12,866 bases of DNA, from positions 1-12,866 of the forward strand of contig DAOVRJ010000043.1 of NCBI GenBank assembly GCA_030628225.1, in the 5' to 3' direction. This DNA is from Candidatus Zixiibacteriota bacterium. GTDB lineage: Bacteria > SM23-81. Positions 6,836-12,704 of this stretch are shown here, piece by piece. Under the pieces are notes generated by a model. It saw only the letters and a list, made by a program, of their open reading frames with translations, had not been told where the DNA came from and ran no database searches. The stretch's first letter is position 1. Each line of letters opens with the position of its first letter. The position numbers and the translations under genes are program-made.

Positions 6836-7270
6836 TTAGGGATAAAAACGCCCGCCGAGAGAAACGGTGTCCTCATGGGCCTGCTCCCACAACCAGGTTA
6901 CCCTCACCATGACCGTCTTGTAGTCCTGATCAGAGGCGGAAATGCCATTGGCGGGATCATCCTGCCAGGTCACAGACCAATGTCGGCTGCCCACCAGGCC
7001 CTCGGATAACTGTACCCCTTCCGGACCATGATTGCCCACCACCAGGGCCGCGTCGGAGAGGCTCAATGCTCTCAGCTCCTCTATCTTCTGTTGCACCAAA
7101 GCCAGCCCATTTCTCCTCAACCCTCCCTCTTTAATATAGGCCCGGCCCAGGGAAAAGAACTCCACAAGAGCCACAGCAACGATGGCAAAAATCACCGCCG
7201 ACACCATGACCTCCACCAGACTGACCCCCCGCTGGGAGCGCAGCCGTTTTCTCCGACTCGACCAAGACAA
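6836..7270 (-). CDS. PilV-like minor pilin (prepilin)
   Basis: A 144-residue prepilin: a very basic leader of 15 residues ending QRG, then VSLVEVMVSAVIFAIVAVAL, with Glu at mature position 5. The conserved PilV/GspI feature of a helix continuing into GLALVQQKIEELRALS (about 56-71) is present, followed by a C-terminal beta domain (HWSVTW, VMVRVTWLW). PilV-type pilins belong to the initiation complex at the pilus tip. Translation probably starts at a TTG at 7270, six bases after a strong GGAGAGGTGA. No in-frame ATG lies before the signal sequence. It follows pilA after 80 bases that can form a hairpin. Minor pilin is firm; the subtype is by resemblance. Confidence 0.85.
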   Translation of the reverse strand: MSWSSRRKRLRSQRGVSLVEVMVSAVIFAIVAVALVEFFSLGRAYIKEGGLRRNGLALVQQKIEELRALSLSDAALVVGNHGPEGVQLSEGLVGSRHWSVTWQDDPANGISASDQDYKTVMVRVTWLWEQAHEDTVSLGGRFYP

Positions 7271-7305
7271 TAAATCTCACCTCTCCATCCGAACATTCAG
7301 AAGGC

Positions 7306-7343
7306 GGCAGGGCCTCAAACCCTCCTGGATCCAAGACCCTGCC
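7306..7343 (-). other. Hairpin between pilA and the PilV-like gene
   Basis: A perfect 7-bp inverted repeat (ggcaggg at 7306-7312, ccctgcc at 7337-7343) with a 24-base loop starts 8 bases after the pilA stop. No T-run follows it, so it is not a standard terminator. It could stabilise a processed pilA transcript or cause partial termination so that pilA is made in excess over the genes behind it. Confidence 0.4.
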
Positions 7344-7350
7344 CTTACCC

Positions 7351-7770
7351 TTAGATCCCTGACACTGTGATAACACCTTCTGCGGAAACGCTGGCGCAGG
7401 TCATGGTGATGTCCACGCCCTTCATGCCATCCACATCAAGACCAGTAGCCTTCAGAGAAAACGCACCCGTTCCTCCACCGCCGCTATCGATCTTGTAGGA
7501 GAAGTGCTTGGTGGCGGAAAAATCGGCGTAATAGCCGGCATCGCTGGCCAGCTTCGGCCATTTGTTATATCTCTGATGATAGGCCTTAGAAGCCGTCATG
7601 ACAGCGCCCAACCTCGCTATTCCCTCAGAGGTTCTGGCATTCTTGATGTAGTCGGTGTACAGCGGAATGGCCACAGCGGCCAACACACCCAAAATGATCA
7701 CCACAACCATAAGCTCGATCAAGGTGAAACCCCGATCGTCCGCCATGTAAGCGTTGAATCGTCTCAGCAT
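7351..7770 (-). CDS. pilA: Major type IV pilin PilA
   Basis: The pilus shaft subunit. The precursor has 139 residues: a 14-residue leader (MLRRFNAYMADDRG), cleavage before Phe, and the classic N-terminal helix FTLIELMVVVIILGVLAAVA followed by IPLYTDYIKNARTSE, with Glu5 and Pro22. The mature pilin would be about 125 residues. Its globular part includes a glycine run (DSGGGGTG) and a single cysteine (TMTCASV), so the C-terminal disulfide loop of Pseudomonas-type pilins is absent. I choose the ATG at 7770 because an almost ideal ribosome binding site (GGAGGTGA, 5-base spacing) precedes it. This strength and the first place among the pilins argue that this is the major subunit. It follows pilC after 64 bases with no obvious promoter, so it probably depends on the sigma-54 promoter before pilC. 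Confidence 0.92.
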   Translation of the reverse strand: MLRRFNAYMADDRGFTLIELMVVVIILGVLAAVAIPLYTDYIKNARTSEGIARLGAVMTASKAYHQRYNKWPKLASDAGYYADFSATKHFSYKIDSGGGGTGAFSLKATGLDVDGMKGVDITMTCASVSAEGVITVSGI

Positions 7771-7775
7771 CTTTG

Positions 7776-7783
7776 TCACCTCC
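7776..7783 (-). promoter_or_regulatory. Very strong ribosome binding site of pilA
   Basis: GGAGGTGA, fully complementary to the 16S rRNA tail, five bases before the ATG. It settles the pilA start and suggests high translation compared with the neighbouring genes. Confidence 0.8.
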
Positions 7784-7834
7784 CTCCATGAAAAATTAAG
7801 AAGAACAAATATGAAACCCAAGTATCACTGACCA

Positions 7835-9073
7835 TCACCTGAGGACCATCCCCAGTTTGAAAATGGGCAGGTACATGACCATAATGATGCCCCCAACCAC
7901 ACCTCCCAGGGCGATGATGACGGCCGGCTCGATGAGCGAAACGATGCCATCCACTGAGGCCTTGACCTGTTTCTCGTAGAAATCGGCCACGTGGGCGAGC
8001 ATCTGACCCATGGTGCCGGTTTCCTCTCCAGTGGATACCATCTGAATTAACAACTCCGGAAAGACTCCCGTCCCCTGCATGGCCTCGGTCAGGGTTTGGC
8101 CTTCCTCCACCCGCCGCTTGGTATCCACGATTCCCTGCTCATAGATCTTGTTATTGGCTGCCCGACGGACCACCGATAGTGCCTGGACAATGGGCATACC
8201 GCTGTGAGCCAGAACGCTCAGGGTGCGAGCCAACCTGCTCACCACCACCTTTTTGGCTATTTTGCCGATGATGGGAAGGCGAAGCTTCAGCTTGTCCCAG
8301 GCAAATCCACCCCTCTCGGTGCGAACCAATAACTTGACGCCCACGACGATCACGCCTATCAGCAGAAAAATGAACAGGATGTTCTGCCGGACGAGGGCAC
8401 TGAAGTTCATCACCATCTGGGTGGGCAGGGGAAGCTGCGCGTTAAAACCCTCGTAGATCTGAGCAAATTTGGGAATGACCTTTAAAATAAACACGACGAC
8501 AATGAGACCGATGAAGGAAAAGATAAACATGGGATAGCGGAGGGCCGATTTCACCCGCATGCGGATATCCCTCGTTGCCTCCATGTAATCGGCCAGTTGA
8601 TCCAAAATGACGTCCAATTGACCGCTCTCCTCTCCTGATTCAACCAGAGCGGTGAACAATTGATTAAAAACCCTGGGTTGCTTTCGCAGGGCCTCGGAAA
8701 AAGTGCTTCCCTGCTCCACATCCTCGGACACCTGCCTGAGAACTTCACCAAATTTCGGCTCTTGTTCGGATGCCAGGCCGCGCATGATCTTGATCAAAGG
8801 GAGACCAGCAGAGACCATGGTGGCCAACTGGCGCGTGAAGGAAACCAGAAGGTCACCCTTCACCTTTATTCCCCTTTTCCTCCACGGAAGGGCTTTTCCC
8901 GTAAAACCACTTCGCCGCTCCCCGGACCGTCCACTCACCGCGTCTGTGATCTGGATAACGAAAAGGCCATCCCGGTGCATTTCTTCTACCAGCTCTCCCT
9001 TTTCGGAAGCCGTTCGTTTCAAGTTGAGTTTTCGGCCTTCTTTATCCTTAACTGTGACAAGAAACTCTGCCAC
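7835..9073 (-). CDS. pilC: Type IV pilus inner-membrane platform protein PilC
   Basis: A 412-residue GspF/PilC-family polytopic protein that sits in the inner membrane, passes the motion of the PilB ATPase on, and extracts pilin from the membrane. Two T2SSF repeats are clear (about 78-201 and 280-402); each has the family helix pattern, for example FTRQLATMVSAGLPLIKIM and SRLARTLSVLAHSGMPIVQ. Membrane helices lie at about 181-200, 231-250 and 381-402, and the chain ends with the usual MYLPIFKLG. The GTG at 9073 gives the typical opening MAEFLVTVKDKEGRKL and has GGGGGA before it. A TTG at 9115 would add 14 atypical residues. A sigma-54 promoter lies about 90 bases upstream. It is separated from pilB by 244 bases and probably begins the pilC-pilA-minor pilin-pilMNOPQ operon. 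Confidence 0.95.
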   Translation of the reverse strand: MAEFLVTVKDKEGRKLNLKRTASEKGELVEEMHRDGLFVIQITDAVSGRSGERRSGFTGKALPWRKRGIKVKGDLLVSFTRQLATMVSAGLPLIKIMRGLASEQEPKFGEVLRQVSEDVEQGSTFSEALRKQPRVFNQLFTALVESGEESGQLDVILDQLADYMEATRDIRMRVKSALRYPMFIFSFIGLIVVVFILKVIPKFAQIYEGFNAQLPLPTQMVMNFSALVRQNILFIFLLIGVIVVGVKLLVRTERGGFAWDKLKLRLPIIGKIAKKVVVSRLARTLSVLAHSGMPIVQALSVVRRAANNKIYEQGIVDTKRRVEEGQTLTEAMQGTGVFPELLIQMVSTGEETGTMGQMLAHVADFYEKQVKASVDGIVSLIEPAVIIALGGVVGGIIMVMYLPIFKLGMVLR

Positions 9074-9163
9074 TTTTCCCCCAATAACTTCTCGCTCCTG
9101 CACCCTATTGCACAAGATGAAAACCAGACAGTAGTCCGTTAATTGTCTTAATTGCTAATCTGC

Positions 9164-9179
9164 GCAAAATATATGCCAA
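9164..9179 (-). promoter_or_regulatory. Sigma-54 (RpoN) promoter of the pilC-pilA operon
   Basis: Minus strand TTGGCATATATTTTGC. It has the invariant GG (9176-9177) and GC (9164-9165) separated by exactly 10 bases and matches the TGGCAC-N5-TTGC consensus except for one base. The start site would be near 9152, leaving a leader of about 79 bases before pilC. An almost identical element precedes pilB. Confidence 0.85.
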
Positions 9180-9246
9180 CCAAGTTAAATCTTATTTTCA
9201 AAGAAGATTATCTGCCGTTTTTTCATGCGTAATTACATAACATACT

Positions 9247-9260
9247 ATTTTCTTCAAGAA
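9247..9260 (-). promoter_or_regulatory. Putative enhancer-binding site upstream of the pilC promoter
   Basis: Minus strand TTCTTGAAGAAAAT, about -95 to -108 from the predicted start. The same motif (12 of 14 bases) occurs at precisely the same distance upstream of the pilB sigma-54 promoter. Here it is part of a perfect 13-base dyad (9249-9261, TTTCTT-G-AAGAAA). The distance is usual for a sigma-54 activator such as PilR. The identity of the activator is inferred. Confidence 0.6.
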
Positions 9261-9317
9261 AGGAAATTTCAGCGGCCTGGTCTTGAGGCTATTGTATCCC
9301 TTTCAGACGAGATTTTT

Positions 9318-11033
9318 CTATTCTGTTATGTAGGCACCCATAACCTCATTTACAGTGGTCAGACCCTGCTTGACTTTTTCCAATCCAACCGACTGTAGCG
9401 TTTTCAAATTCACTCGCTCCGCTTCCTTTCGAATTTCCTCTTCGCTGGCATTCTCGAAGATCAGCTTTCTCACCGATGGTTTCATCTCCAACATCTCAAA
9501 AAGTCCTGTTCGCCCGAGAAAGCCGGTATCCTTACAGTGCATACACCCTTTTCCCCGGTAGAAGTAGATCTTTTCCCCCTCTTTCCGCTGCCATCCCAGG
9601 CTGTCCAGAAGCTCTGCGGGCGGCTCGTATTGTTCCTTACAGTGGGGACATATTCTGCGCACGAGCCTCTGGGCCAGAACCAGGTTCACTGCTGAGCCCA
9701 CCAGGAAAGGGGCAACTCCCAGGTTGATCAATCTTGTAACAGTGCTCACGGCATCGTTGGCGTGCACCGTGGAAAACACCAGGTGCCCTGTCAAAGCGCA
9801 CTTGACAGCAATATCGGCCGTTTCCCCATCTCGAATTTCGCCGACCATGATGACATCCGGATCCTGACGTAAAATGGACCTTAGGGCAGAGGCGAAAGTT
9901 AAGCCAGCCTGAGGATTCGTATAGACTTGATTGATACCCTCTATTTTGTACTCCACGGGATCCTCAACGGTCACGATGTTCTTCTCCGGCGATTTGATAT
10001 CCATCAAAGCTCCGTAGAGAGTGGAGCTTTTTCCGCTTCCCGTGGGCCCGGAGACTAAAATCATTCCGTATGGCTCCCGGATCCATCGGCGGATAGTACT
10101 TAACATATCCTCATCAAACCCCAAATGGGAAATATCTCGCCCAAATGCCTCCTTATCAAAAAGCCTCATGACCACCTTTTCGCCAAATACCGTGGGAAGA
10201 GTAGACACCCTGACGTCAACATTTTTTTGGGCGAGTTTGATGGTTAACCGGCCATCCTGAGGCACCCGTCTGTCGGCAATATCCAGATCAGAGAGGATTT
10301 TGATGCGCGTTATCAGGGGCATGTGCAGCTTTTTGGGCGGGTTCATCACCTCGTGCAGAACACCATCGATACGGAAACGGACGCAGCTCTCCTTTTCCAA
10401 CGGCTCTATGTGTATGTCGGAAGCTCTATCCTTGATGGCCTCACTCAGGATCATGTTAACCAACTTGACCACAGGAGCCTCATCCCCCTGAGCCTTGAGC
10501 TTTTCTACATCTACCTCTTCCTCCTCCCCTTCCGGCAAATAATCGACGTCCCCCAAGAGCTCTTCCAGCCCCTTAAAGGTCTTTAGCTCCTTGTAATACC
10601 GCTCGATGGCCTCCTTGATCTCCATGGATTTACCGATGAACGGCTTAACGGCGCGCCCAGACATCTTTTCCAGGGTATCTAATATTTCCAGGTCGAAGGG
10701 ATCCGACATGACCACCGTCAACTCGTTTTCATCTTTGGAAGTAGCTATTAAAACATGCTCTCTGGCCAAGTTCTCCGGAATGGCGGCCACTGCATCTGGA
10801 TCAGCATGAGTGAAAACCTCCGAGCTGGCCAGGGGTATCCCCAGTTGCTCGGCCAAAATTCTGCTCAGGTCATCTTCGCTGACAAATCCCAATTTGACGA
10901 GAACTTCACCTAGGCGTTCTTTGCTCTCCTTCTGGACCCGGAGGGCCTCCGCAACCTGCTCTTTGCTGATCAATCCCTCGGCAGTGAGAATAGAACCCAG
11001 AAGCTTTCTGGCAATCCTGTAGGCCGGTGGCAT
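9318..11033 (-). CDS. pilB: Type IV pilus extension ATPase PilB
   Basis: A 571-residue hexameric AAA-like secretion ATPase that drives pilus polymerisation through PilC. N-terminal MshEN-type domain (about 12-75) holds two tandem copies of the LG-L-G-L-L-Q motif (LLGSILTAEGLISKEQ and RLGEVLVKLGFVSEDD). The motor domain has Walker A GPTGSGKSST (329-338), Asp box VTVEDPVEY (from about 355), Walker B PDVIMVGEIRDGE (about 392-404) and His box TGHLVFSTVHAND (about 416-427). A zinc-binding tetracysteine is present (C462, C465, C497, C500). These features and the length separate it from the shorter retraction ATPase PilT, which lacks the N-domain and zinc site. I start at the ATG at 11033, with AAAGGA about 7 bases upstream; a TTG 12 codons earlier is unlikely. 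It stands alone between its own sigma-54 promoter and the pilC promoter. Confidence 0.96.
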   Translation of the reverse strand: MPPAYRIARKLLGSILTAEGLISKEQVAEALRVQKESKERLGEVLVKLGFVSEDDLSRILAEQLGIPLASSEVFTHADPDAVAAIPENLAREHVLIATSKDENELTVVMSDPFDLEILDTLEKMSGRAVKPFIGKSMEIKEAIERYYKELKTFKGLEELLGDVDYLPEGEEEEVDVEKLKAQGDEAPVVKLVNMILSEAIKDRASDIHIEPLEKESCVRFRIDGVLHEVMNPPKKLHMPLITRIKILSDLDIADRRVPQDGRLTIKLAQKNVDVRVSTLPTVFGEKVVMRLFDKEAFGRDISHLGFDEDMLSTIRRWIREPYGMILVSGPTGSGKSSTLYGALMDIKSPEKNIVTVEDPVEYKIEGINQVYTNPQAGLTFASALRSILRQDPDVIMVGEIRDGETADIAVKCALTGHLVFSTVHANDAVSTVTRLINLGVAPFLVGSAVNLVLAQRLVRRICPHCKEQYEPPAELLDSLGWQRKEGEKIYFYRGKGCMHCKDTGFLGRTGLFEMLEMKPSVRKLIFENASEEEIRKEAERVNLKTLQSVGLEKVKQGLTTVNEVMGAYITE

Positions 11034-11098
11034 TGTATATTTCCTTTCAGAAATAGCATTCCTCACCAATGTACTTTTCTGGCCAATATTCTATTCAG

Positions 11099-11114
11099 GC
11101 AAAATGTATGCCGA
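11099..11114 (-). promoter_or_regulatory. Sigma-54 (RpoN) promoter of pilB
   Basis: Minus strand TCGGCATACATTTTGC, with GG (11111-11112) and GC (11099-11100) exactly 10 bases apart. It differs from the pilC promoter at two of 16 positions. The start site would be near 11087, giving a leader of about 54 bases before the pilB ATG. Confidence 0.85.
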
Positions 11115-11164
11115 CGCAGATCTCTTCTGCAAAAACCCCTGCATCACGATAACCCTTTTAGATG

Positions 11165-11177
11165 CACTATGATAGTG
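11165..11177. promoter_or_regulatory. 13-base palindrome upstream of the pilB promoter
   Basis: CACTAT-G-ATAGTG is a perfect dyad at about -78 to -90 from the predicted pilB start, between the shared upstream motif and the sigma-54 box. It could be a binding site for a regulator specific to pilB, since no copy is seen before pilC. Confidence 0.4.
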
Positions 11178-11181
11178 TAAC

Positions 11182-11195
11182 AGTTTTTTCAAGAA
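11182..11195 (-). promoter_or_regulatory. Putative enhancer-binding site upstream of the pilB promoter
   Basis: Minus strand TTCTTGAAAAAACT, about -95 to -108 from the predicted start, the same distance as the matching motif before pilC. It overlaps the T-rich tail of the terminator at 11190-11233, so terminator and control region share bases. Confidence 0.6.
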
Positions 11196-11233
11196 CAAAC
11201 CCCGGTCAGAAAATATCTTTCTCTGATCCGGGG
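11190..11233 (-). terminator. Strong rho-independent terminator upstream of pilB
   Basis: Minus-strand RNA forms a long hairpin: CCCCGG, a bulged A, then about 8 further pairs (TCAGAGAA with TTTTCTGA, one G-U), a 5-base loop and CCGGGG, followed by TTTGTTCTTG. It would insulate pilB from transcription coming from the prenyltransferase side. The T-run is interrupted, but the stem is very stable. Confidence 0.75.
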
Positions 11234-11422
11234 CTATCTGGCAAATTGCAAAAAAAACTGCAATCTTAAACGCTCAACATATCTGTGAATTCACCTTCAT
11301 AAAGAACCGTATTTGCCGACCCTCAAAAGGTGAACAGGACCAACAGGGATCTAAATTTGGCGATGAAATAGAAGGGCAGAAGGAAGGAGATTTGAAGCTC
11401 GTGTTGAGAATCGATTGGGGGG
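11234..11422. other. Non-coding stretch between two terminators
   Basis: No convincing gene on either strand. It contains an 8-bp inverted repeat, ttcacctt (11290-11297) and aaggtgaa (11327-11334), with a 29-base spacer, and a small stem ttgca/tgcaa around an A-run (11246-11263). Lying between two terminators on the same strand, it could carry a small RNA that ends at the 11190-11233 hairpin. I see only a weak -35/-10 candidate for it. Otherwise it is spacer. Confidence 0.3.
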
Positions 11423-11443
11423 AAAAAGTCTCCAGAAGGAGAC
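11423..11443 (-). terminator. Terminator just after the UbiA-family gene
   Basis: Minus strand GTCTCC-TTCT-GGAGAC followed directly by TTTTTCC: a perfect 6-bp stem with a 4-base loop and a T-run, 36 bases past the stop codon of the prenyltransferase gene. It is the natural end of that operon. Confidence 0.7.
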
Positions 11444-11479
11444 GTTGGATGGAGCAAAGGAGGGAAAAAGCATTACCCT

Positions 11480-12352
11480 CTAACGATAGAGAATCACCCA
11501 GACAATCACAAACCACATGAGAATATCCAGCATCAATGGCCTGTCCGTCAGCAGAACCCGGGTAGGGTTGCCTCCCTTTGCCTGCTGATGCACCAGATAC
11601 AAATACCGGAAGATACCGTAGAGAACGAAGGGTATGGTGAACCCCAGGTTGGCAGTACCGAACTTGCGGATGACTTCTGGCGAGAAAGTATACAGCGCAT
11701 AGGACATCAGAGTGGAGGCAGTGACCACTGCGATCATCTGATCCAGAAAATAAGTGCTATATTCTTCCAGAACTCGGCGGTGTCCTGACGAATCCTCGGC
11801 CAGCATCACCAGCTCTTGCCGTCTTTTGCTCAAGGCCAGGAAAAGGGCGATGAGAACAGTACAAATTATGAGCCACGACGATATATCAGCCTCGATGACC
11901 ACAGCCCCGGCCACTGCCCTGAGGACGAAGCCAGAGGCCACCAGCATCACGTCCAAGATAACCACGTGCTTGAGATAGGCGGAGTAAACTAAATTGATCA
12001 GGAAATATACCCCAGCTACCATGCCGAATTGAGGATGCAGCCTGAAAGAAAAACCAAGAGAGATGGCCACCAGCAGAAAGGCCAGGATAAGGGCCCCGGA
12101 CCGGCTCAGCTGTCCGGAAGCAAGGGGACGTTTGGATTTGACGGGGTGCTTTCGATCTTCCTGGAGGTCGAAGAGATCGTTGATCAGGTAAGTACCGCTG
12201 GTTAACAAACAAAACAGGACAAATGCCCAACAGACCTGTAGGCTTTTGGAAAGCAGCATCAGGTTCTGGGAAAAAACCAGGGCCGCGAACAGGAACAGGT
12301 TCTTGACCCACTGGATCGGCCGCAGAGAGCTCAGCACAGCTTTAAAAGACAT
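11480..12352 (-). CDS. UbiA-family prenyltransferase (polyprenyl-phosphate phosphoribosyltransferase-like)
   Basis: A 290-residue membrane protein with about eight or nine hydrophobic helices. The first Mg-binding motif of the UbiA superfamily is present as NDLFDLQED (N58, D59, D62, D66), followed by HPVKSKRPLASG. The second conserved segment reads YSAYLKHVVILDVM (123-136). LSKRRQE (174-180) and TRVLLTDRPLMLDI (264-277) match the subgroup that includes mycobacterial decaprenyl-phosphate phosphoribosyltransferase (Rv3806c/UbiA), which moves phosphoribose from PRPP to a lipid carrier. Outside actinobacteria the substrate is usually unknown, so the exact reaction is inferred. The ATG at 12352 has GGGGAGGA upstream and begins exactly at the family's typical start (MSFKAVLSSLRPIQWVKNLF). 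A longer reading to 12646 overlaps the upstream gene and is rejected. It lies 29 bases after the zinc-ribbon gene and is probably co-transcribed with it. No link to pilus function is seen. Confidence 0.87.
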   Translation of the reverse strand: MSFKAVLSSLRPIQWVKNLFLFAALVFSQNLMLLSKSLQVCWAFVLFCLLTSGTYLINDLFDLQEDRKHPVKSKRPLASGQLSRSGALILAFLLVAISLGFSFRLHPQFGMVAGVYFLINLVYSAYLKHVVILDVMLVASGFVLRAVAGAVVIEADISSWLIICTVLIALFLALSKRRQELVMLAEDSSGHRRVLEEYSTYFLDQMIAVVTASTLMSYALYTFSPEVIRKFGTANLGFTIPFVLYGIFRYLYLVHQQAKGGNPTRVLLTDRPLMLDILMWFVIVWVILYR

Positions 12353-12381
12353 GAACTCATCCTCCCCAGGATGATAGAAGG

Positions 12382-12696
12382 TCAGATATGATCCAGCATC
12401 TGGTGAAGAATCTCCTCGCTTTCCTCCCGGCGATTCTCGGGCACGAAGATAGTGGCCTGAGCACCCACGGCGCTGATCCCCCCAGACCCGAAAGCGGCAG
12501 ACAGCAGATCCGTCTTGATCACGCAGGGGATGCCTCGTTTCTCCAGGACCTCCTTGACCATCTCCGCGTACAGTTTGCCGGGCAGAGAGTGGATGGCCAC
12601 CATCTTGGGTGTGTGCACCGGGATTTCCCGATCGCAGTGGGGACATTTTCGAACGCCGGCGGGAAGCCGTTTATGACAGTGCGGGCAGAACTTCAT
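12382..12696 (-). CDS. Zinc-ribbon protein with DUF2007-like domain
   Basis: A 104-residue protein with two CPHC knuckles (C4/C7 and C18/C21), a small zinc ribbon, followed by a domain of about 70 residues (from MVAIHSLPGKLYAEMVKEVL to the C-terminus) with a beta-alpha-beta pattern, RGIPCVIKTD, and a final strand-helix VPENRREESEEILHQML. This resembles DUF2007, annotated as a putative signal-transducing protein of unknown role. No signal peptide or membrane helix is seen, so it is probably cytoplasmic. GGAGAAGG lies immediately before the ATG, close enough that the spacing is short, and the stop of the upstream reading frame is 8 bases away, which suggests an operon. Function cannot be given from sequence. 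Confidence 0.78.
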   Translation of the reverse strand: MKFCPHCHKRLPAGVRKCPHCDREIPVHTPKMVAIHSLPGKLYAEMVKEVLEKRGIPCVIKTDLLSAAFGSGGISAVGAQATIFVPENRREESEEILHQMLDHI

Positions 12697-12704
12697 CCTT
12701 CTCC

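Noticed and set aside
7771-7900. Sigma-54 promoter directly before pilA
   Set aside because: The nearest candidate (GGGTTTCATATTTGTTC) has no GG-N10-GC spacing. pilA seems to depend on the promoter before pilC.
11116-11130. Inverted repeat gcaga-N5-tctgc next to the pilB -24 box
   Set aside because: Only 5 bp per arm, not found before pilC, and several such short repeats occur by chance in this AT-rich stretch.
11221-11340. Possible c-di-GMP (GEMM) or other riboswitch upstream of pilB
   Set aside because: The conserved GEMM core segments are not present, and the stretch lies upstream of the sigma-54 promoter, so it would not be in the pilB leader.
11274-11516. 80-codon minus-strand frame across the end of the UbiA-family gene
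   Set aside because: It overlaps the C-terminus of the UbiA-family gene and passes through the terminator at 11423-11443. Its composition (many Ser, Cys, Pro) is unlike the neighbouring proteins, and it has no convincing ribosome binding site.
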